DNA of 64,000 nucleotides, from positions 1 through 64,000 of the forward strand of contig JAJVHU010000043.1 of the NCBI GenBank assembly GCA_022072505.1, read 5' to 3'. Each line of letters begins with the position of its first letter. Position 1 is the stretch's first letter. This DNA comes from Phycisphaerae bacterium. GTDB taxonomy: Bacteria; Planctomycetota; Phycisphaerae; UBA1845. A program made the translations under genes and the position numbers. Below the pieces are notes generated by a model. The model was given only the letters and a program-made list of their open reading frames with translations, was not told where the DNA came from and searched no databases. Below, one piece after another: positions 61,162 through 64,000 of this stretch.

Positions 61162-61275
61162 GCCGCATGTCTCCACGACGTACCACGTCGTCACAAGCTG
61201 CACGTTTCCTCAACGCGCCACGTCGTCACAACGCCGCACGTCTCCACGGCGCGCCACATCGTCATAACGTCGTAC
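61162..61275. repeat. 35-36-bp tandem array, about 3 units
   Basis: Units starting near 61162, 61197, 61233 and 61269 share GC(C/T)GCACGT(C/T)TCC...CACGTCGTCACAA; they are imperfect. Confidence 0.65.
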
Positions 61276-61349
61276 CTCGTCCCCCGCGCGGCTCTGTCGG
61301 AAAGCGGCTCTGCCGGGGAACCGAGGCACTACTCGTTCTTGTGGATTTT

Positions 61350-61415
61350 GACGCTGTATCAAAACCTTCGGAGAACCGTCAAAGAAGAACATTTCCTTGA
61401 CGGGCGTGGCTCGGG
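61350..61415 (+). repeat. Inverted-end repeat element, copy L (partial)
   Basis: GACGCTGTATCAAAACC is intact; core AGAAGAACATTTCCTTGACGGGCG is changed; the right end is missing. Confidence 0.6.
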
Positions 61416-61448
61416 AAGGCGGCGGTTGTGGGGTGCTGCGGCGGGGCG

Positions 61449-62144
61449 TTATGACGTTTTGATGATGCGGACTTTCGGGGCGCGGAGGAGGCGTTTCGCG
61501 CCGGCGCGATCGTGGACTTCGATGACGACGTCCACTTCCTCGCCCGGTTCCCAAGCCGGTCCGTCACGGAAGACTTTCTCCTTCATGCCCGGTTCGTCGG
61601 GGCGTTCCTCGACGAGGAACTTTCCGGCCCAGACCTCCTCGCCTTTGACCAGCCAGACCCGCTCGGCGTCCACGCCGCCGGGGAACGACTTCGCGCCCGC
61701 ATCGACGACGACGAGCTTGATCGACGCCATCAACGGCTTGCCGCCCGGCGGGCTGATCGGCATGAAATCGCGCCACAGGAACGCCTCAAGTCGAAGCGTC
61801 ACGCCTTCAACGGCGACGGACAGCGGCGCGGCGAGTAAGGCCTCGCGCGTCGGGTCGGGCGTGGGCGGCGCGGGCGCGGGGGGCGCGGGTGCGCCGGGCT
61901 TCAGTTCGGAGGCGGAATCACCCGGTGCGGGGTCCACCGAGGACGGGGGGACGGGTGCGGACGGAGCGTCAGGGTTGGCGGAGGCATCGTCCGCCTTGGC
62001 GCCGGGAGCGCTCTGAGCGGGCGGGGACACCTGCGGTGCATCCGGGGGCGCGGAATCGGGGGACTTTCGACACGAGGCCGACAGCGCGACAACCGTCAGA
62101 GTCGCGAGCAGAAGGCGTCGAGCGTGGATCGCGTATTGCGTCAT
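61449..62144 (-). CDS. Lipoprotein with Pro/Ala-rich linker
   Basis: A 231-residue protein with a signal peptide ending in a lipobox (LSASC, Cys at about residue 25). Residues about 30-105 are a low-complexity Pro/Ala/Ser linker, which would keep the C-terminal domain away from the membrane. The beta-rich C-terminal domain (LSVAVEGVTLRLEAFLWRDFMPISPPGG...KVRIIKTS) was not recognised. ATG at 62144 was chosen because the upstream part is not signal-like; the frame is open to 62267. Membrane anchoring is inferred. Confidence 0.7.
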   Translation of the reverse strand: MTQYAIHARRLLLATLTVVALSASCRKSPDSAPPDAPQVSPPAQSAPGAKADDASANPDAPSAPVPPSSVDPAPGDSASELKPGAPAPPAPAPPTPDPTREALLAAPLSVAVEGVTLRLEAFLWRDFMPISPPGGKPLMASIKLVVVDAGAKSFPGGVDAERVWLVKGEEVWAGKFLVEERPDEPGMKEKVFRDGPAWEPGEEVDVVIEVHDRAGAKRLLRAPKVRIIKTS

Positions 62145-62579
62145 CTTCAGAACCCTCCGAGAGTTCGCCTCGATATCGGCGGCGTCCTTCACGACGCCTG
62201 CGTAGAACGCCGGACGCGAGCCTCCCCGCCCCTCCGTCGCCTCCGGTTCACCCGTCGAGCACGGCACAAGATTTCGACGAGCATCTTACGTTGAAGTTCC
62301 CGATCCGGCAGAGTTGCAAAGTCGAAACCCCCTTTCGGGCGTCCCGAGCCTCCATCTGACTCCGGCGCGCAGCATCTTGAAAGTCTTGAGGATAACGACG
62401 CGGCGCGCCCTGACGTCCCGGAGGAGCCTCGGCGCGTGTCACGGACGGGCATCCGGGGGTAGTTCAGCGACTCAATTCATCGCCGGGGGTGGGGGCATCG
62501 GATCATGAAGTCTCGGAGGGACAACGGAGCGGCGGTGCGACGGATCGGTCAAGCGGCGGCGGGCTTGCGTCCTTGCGGG

Positions 62580-62685
62580 GCTTCTTCCATCCCTCCGGGA
62601 CTTCGTTTCCGCCGCGCGGGCTTCCCAGCACTGGCGTGCTGGGCTGTTTTCCAGCGCCCCTTCCGGGGCTAGAACTTCCGGATGA
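62580..62685. repeat. Compound palindromic repeat, second copy
   Basis: Matches 21443-21545: CCCTCCGGGAC, then CTTCCCAGCACTGGCGTGCTGGG, CTGTTTTCC and AGCGCCCCTTCCGGGGCT. The middle is identical over about 45 bases. Confidence 0.8.
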
Positions 62686-62722
62686 TCCTCCGGGGCACAA
62701 CACCTTCCGCCGACTCTTCCCC

Positions 62723-62815
62723 GCAGGTTCACGCCCCAGGATCACGTCGCAGGTTCACGCCCCAGGATCGCGTCGCAGGTTCACGCCCCAGGATCGCGTC
62801 GCAGGTTCACGCCAA
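62723..62815. repeat. 26-bp tandem array x3.5
   Basis: Units at 62723, 62749 and 62775, with a partial at 62801, read GCAGGTTCACGCCCCAGGAT plus CACGTC or CGCGTC. Confidence 0.88.
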
Positions 62816-62903
62816 ATCATAAGTTCATGCGATTCCAACACCCCGCAACCGGAGCCAGATTAAGACTCGGGTGTCAGAAAAGATGAGGCATCACCCGGAT
62901 TAC

Positions 62904-64000
62904 TCAGCGGCGCGCCCGGTAACGGCGTTCGAGGGGGTCGTCCCCCTCAGCGGAAAGGCCGCGGGCGGGGTTGGCGGCGAGGCGTTCGAGGATCAGGTGC
63001 AGATCGGCGACCGATTCCGGGCAGCCGAGCGCCCGCGCGACCTCGTCGGCGGAGAACGCCGCATCGGTGCGCGTGCGCAGGAACCGCAGGGCGGCCCGCT
63101 GGAGCGAGAGAGCGTCGGACGCGGCCTTTTTTCCGGCTTCGACGCCGGGCTGGTCGTACGCGTTCACGTCGATCAGTTCCGCGTACAACCCGACCGCGCG
63201 CTCAAAAAGCGCGATCAACGCGCCGAGCGAGAAGGCGTCGATCCGCGGGAGCGTGAGCGTCATCGACCGGCGCCCTTTCTCCGACAACGCCGCCCGCGTC
63301 CCGAGCAGAAAACCGAGAAGGTAGTCGCCGCTGGGGGTGTCCGGCTCGACGTCCACCGTCGGCGGGCAGCCGTCTTCAAGCGTGTGCAGAAAGAGGACGA
63401 AGAAGTCGTCCCGCCCGTCGCGCAGTTGCTGCACGTAGGCGTGCTGGTCCGTGCTGCCCTTGTTGCCGAAGACGGTCAGCCCCTGCGCGACGGGCGCGCC
63501 CGCGCGGGTGTGCGCCTTGCCGAGCGACTCCATCACGAGTTGCTGAAGATAGCGCCCGAAAAGCAGGAGCCGGTCGCGGTAGGGCACGACGATCATCATC
63601 CGCTCACCGCGCCCCGCGCCGGCGACGTGCCACGCCGCCGCCAGCATCGCCGCCGGATTGCCGCGCAGGTCGCGGACGCGCGTCGCCTCGTCGCAGACCG
63701 CCGCGCCTTCGAGAAACCGTCGCACGTCGATCCCCTGAAGCGCCGCCGGAAGCAACCCCACCGCTGATGTTTGCGAGGTCCGACCGCCGACCCAGTCCCA
63801 CATCGGAAACGTCTCCAGCCAGCGCTGCTCCTGCGCCGTGCGGTGCAGCGCGCTGCCTTCGCCCGTGACGGCGACGGCCTGCTGCGGAAACGAGAGGTCG
63901 CGCTGTCGGAACGCGTGTTGAAGCTCGATCATGCCGTTGCGGGTCTCGATCGTTCCGCCTGACTTGGAGGTGACGATCACGAGGGTCTGCGCCAGCCGGG
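62904..64000 (-). CDS. pgi: Glucose-6-phosphate isomerase, 5' end cut by the window
   Basis: Interconverts glucose-6-phosphate and fructose-6-phosphate in glycolysis. The visible 365 residues cover the second half and C-terminus. TLVIVTSKSGGT at the cut end matches the sugar-isomerase SKSGGT phosphate site, MWDWVGGRTSQTSAVGLLPAALQG continues the second SIS domain, and GNKGSTDQHAY is the hallmark of PGI. The gene runs past 64000 on the minus strand, so the start is not visible. A repeat-rich gap follows its stop at 62904. Confidence 0.92.
   Translation of the reverse strand, partial: RLAQTLVIVTSKSGGTIETRNGMIELQHAFRQRDLSFPQQAVAVTGEGSALHRTAQEQRWLETFPMWDWVGGRTSQTSAVGLLPAALQGIDVRRFLEGAAVCDEATRVRDLRGNPAAMLAAAWHVAGAGRGERMMIVVPYRDRLLLFGRYLQQLVMESLGKAHTRAGAPVAQGLTVFGNKGSTDQHAYVQQLRDGRDDFFVLFLHTLEDGCPPTVDVEPDTPSGDYLLGFLLGTRAALSEKGRRSMTLTLPRIDAFSLGALIALFERAVGLYAELIDVNAYDQPGVEAGKKAASDALSLQRAALRFLRTRTDAAFSADEVARALGCPESVADLHLILERLAANPARGLSAEGDDPLERRYRARR

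Larger units (their letters stand above)
60746..61448. other. 703-bp gene-free stretch with several repeat types
   Basis: Contains a full inverted-end element (60763-60841), three 27-bp-spaced CAACACGCTTCGCCTGA units (about 60970-61050), palindromes AATCCCGAAGGGATT (61087-61101) and GACCCCGTTGGGGTC (about 61130-61144), a 36-bp tandem array (61162-61275) and a partial element (61350-61415). No coding gene is supported. Confidence 0.7.
62145..62903. other. 759-bp gene-free stretch with two repeats
   Basis: Holds the second copy of the compound palindrome (about 62580-62685) and a 26-bp tandem array (62723-62815). No coding gene is convincing. Confidence 0.65.

Overview
The window is GC-rich chromosomal DNA, most likely from a planctomycete (Planctomycetota; medium confidence). 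Pointers are an ECF-type sigma factor of the family usually paired with giant Ser/Thr kinases, a kinase-TPR gene directly behind it, a secreted protein with two DUF1080 domains, secreted proteins with the 'GGGFELSGTIGQPDA...GGFWPG' motif, a basic-tailed HU protein, and dense intergenic repeats. No rRNA, tRNA, CRISPR array, transposase or phage gene was seen.

Layout. 0-5 kb (minus strand): three related or repeat-rich secreted proteins, including a frameshifted fragment of one of them and an 859-aa protein with YadA-head-like repeats. 5-8.5 kb: sigma factor plus membrane Ser/Thr kinase. 8.7-16.3 kb (minus): tilS, a zinc-ribbon membrane protein, then a complete 2-oxoacid dehydrogenase complex (E1alpha, E1beta, E2, E3). 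16.5-20 kb: a thioredoxin/gamma-glutamyltransferase fusion, an SPFH membrane protein and a ribbon-helix-helix protein. 20-48.8 kb: a large extracellular polysaccharide locus. It holds a GT9 glycosyltransferase, a PhnD-like lipoprotein, a heparinase II/III-like protein, two nucleotidyltransferase/hexapeptide proteins (one fused to a phosphoglycosyl transferase), a Wzc-like kinase, a Wza-like exporter, a WecG/TagA transferase, two methyltransferases, a sulfotransferase, a flippase, an alkaline-phosphatase-superfamily ('sulfatase') enzyme with Thr in place of the catalytic Cys, three GT4 glycosyltransferases, a deacetylase-like protein, a CapK-like adenylate-forming enzyme and an O-antigen-ligase/polymerase. 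Together these form a Wzx/Wzy-type export route for a decorated, probably sulfated, polysaccharide. 49-57 kb: HU, UvrD/PcrA helicase, lipA-tmk-holB, a small hypothetical protein and the DUF1080 protein. 57-62 kb (minus): two stand-alone response-regulator receiver proteins, an ABC permease and ATPase, and a lipoprotein. The right edge cuts a glucose-6-phosphate isomerase gene.

The most unusual content is between the genes. A family of about 70-80-bp elements with inverted ends (GACGCTGTT...AACAGCGTC) and a conserved core (AGAACGCTTCC...GGGCGCGGCTCGG) occurs in about 14 copies, some in tandem, some broken, and some carrying a nested CCCTTGAC/GTCAAGGG palindrome. A second family is runs of exact 7-bp repeats (GAATGNN or CAACAGG), many of which touch or contain gene stop codons. 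Other blocks include a 33-bp hairpin array, a 36-bp array, a perfect 26-bp hairpin, a compound palindrome shared by two distant sites, and a duplicated 154-bp segment carrying the 3' end of a methyltransferase gene.

Start codons were moved downstream from the longest open frame where a better ribosome-binding site, a 4-bp stop/start overlap or the family's N-terminus supported it.
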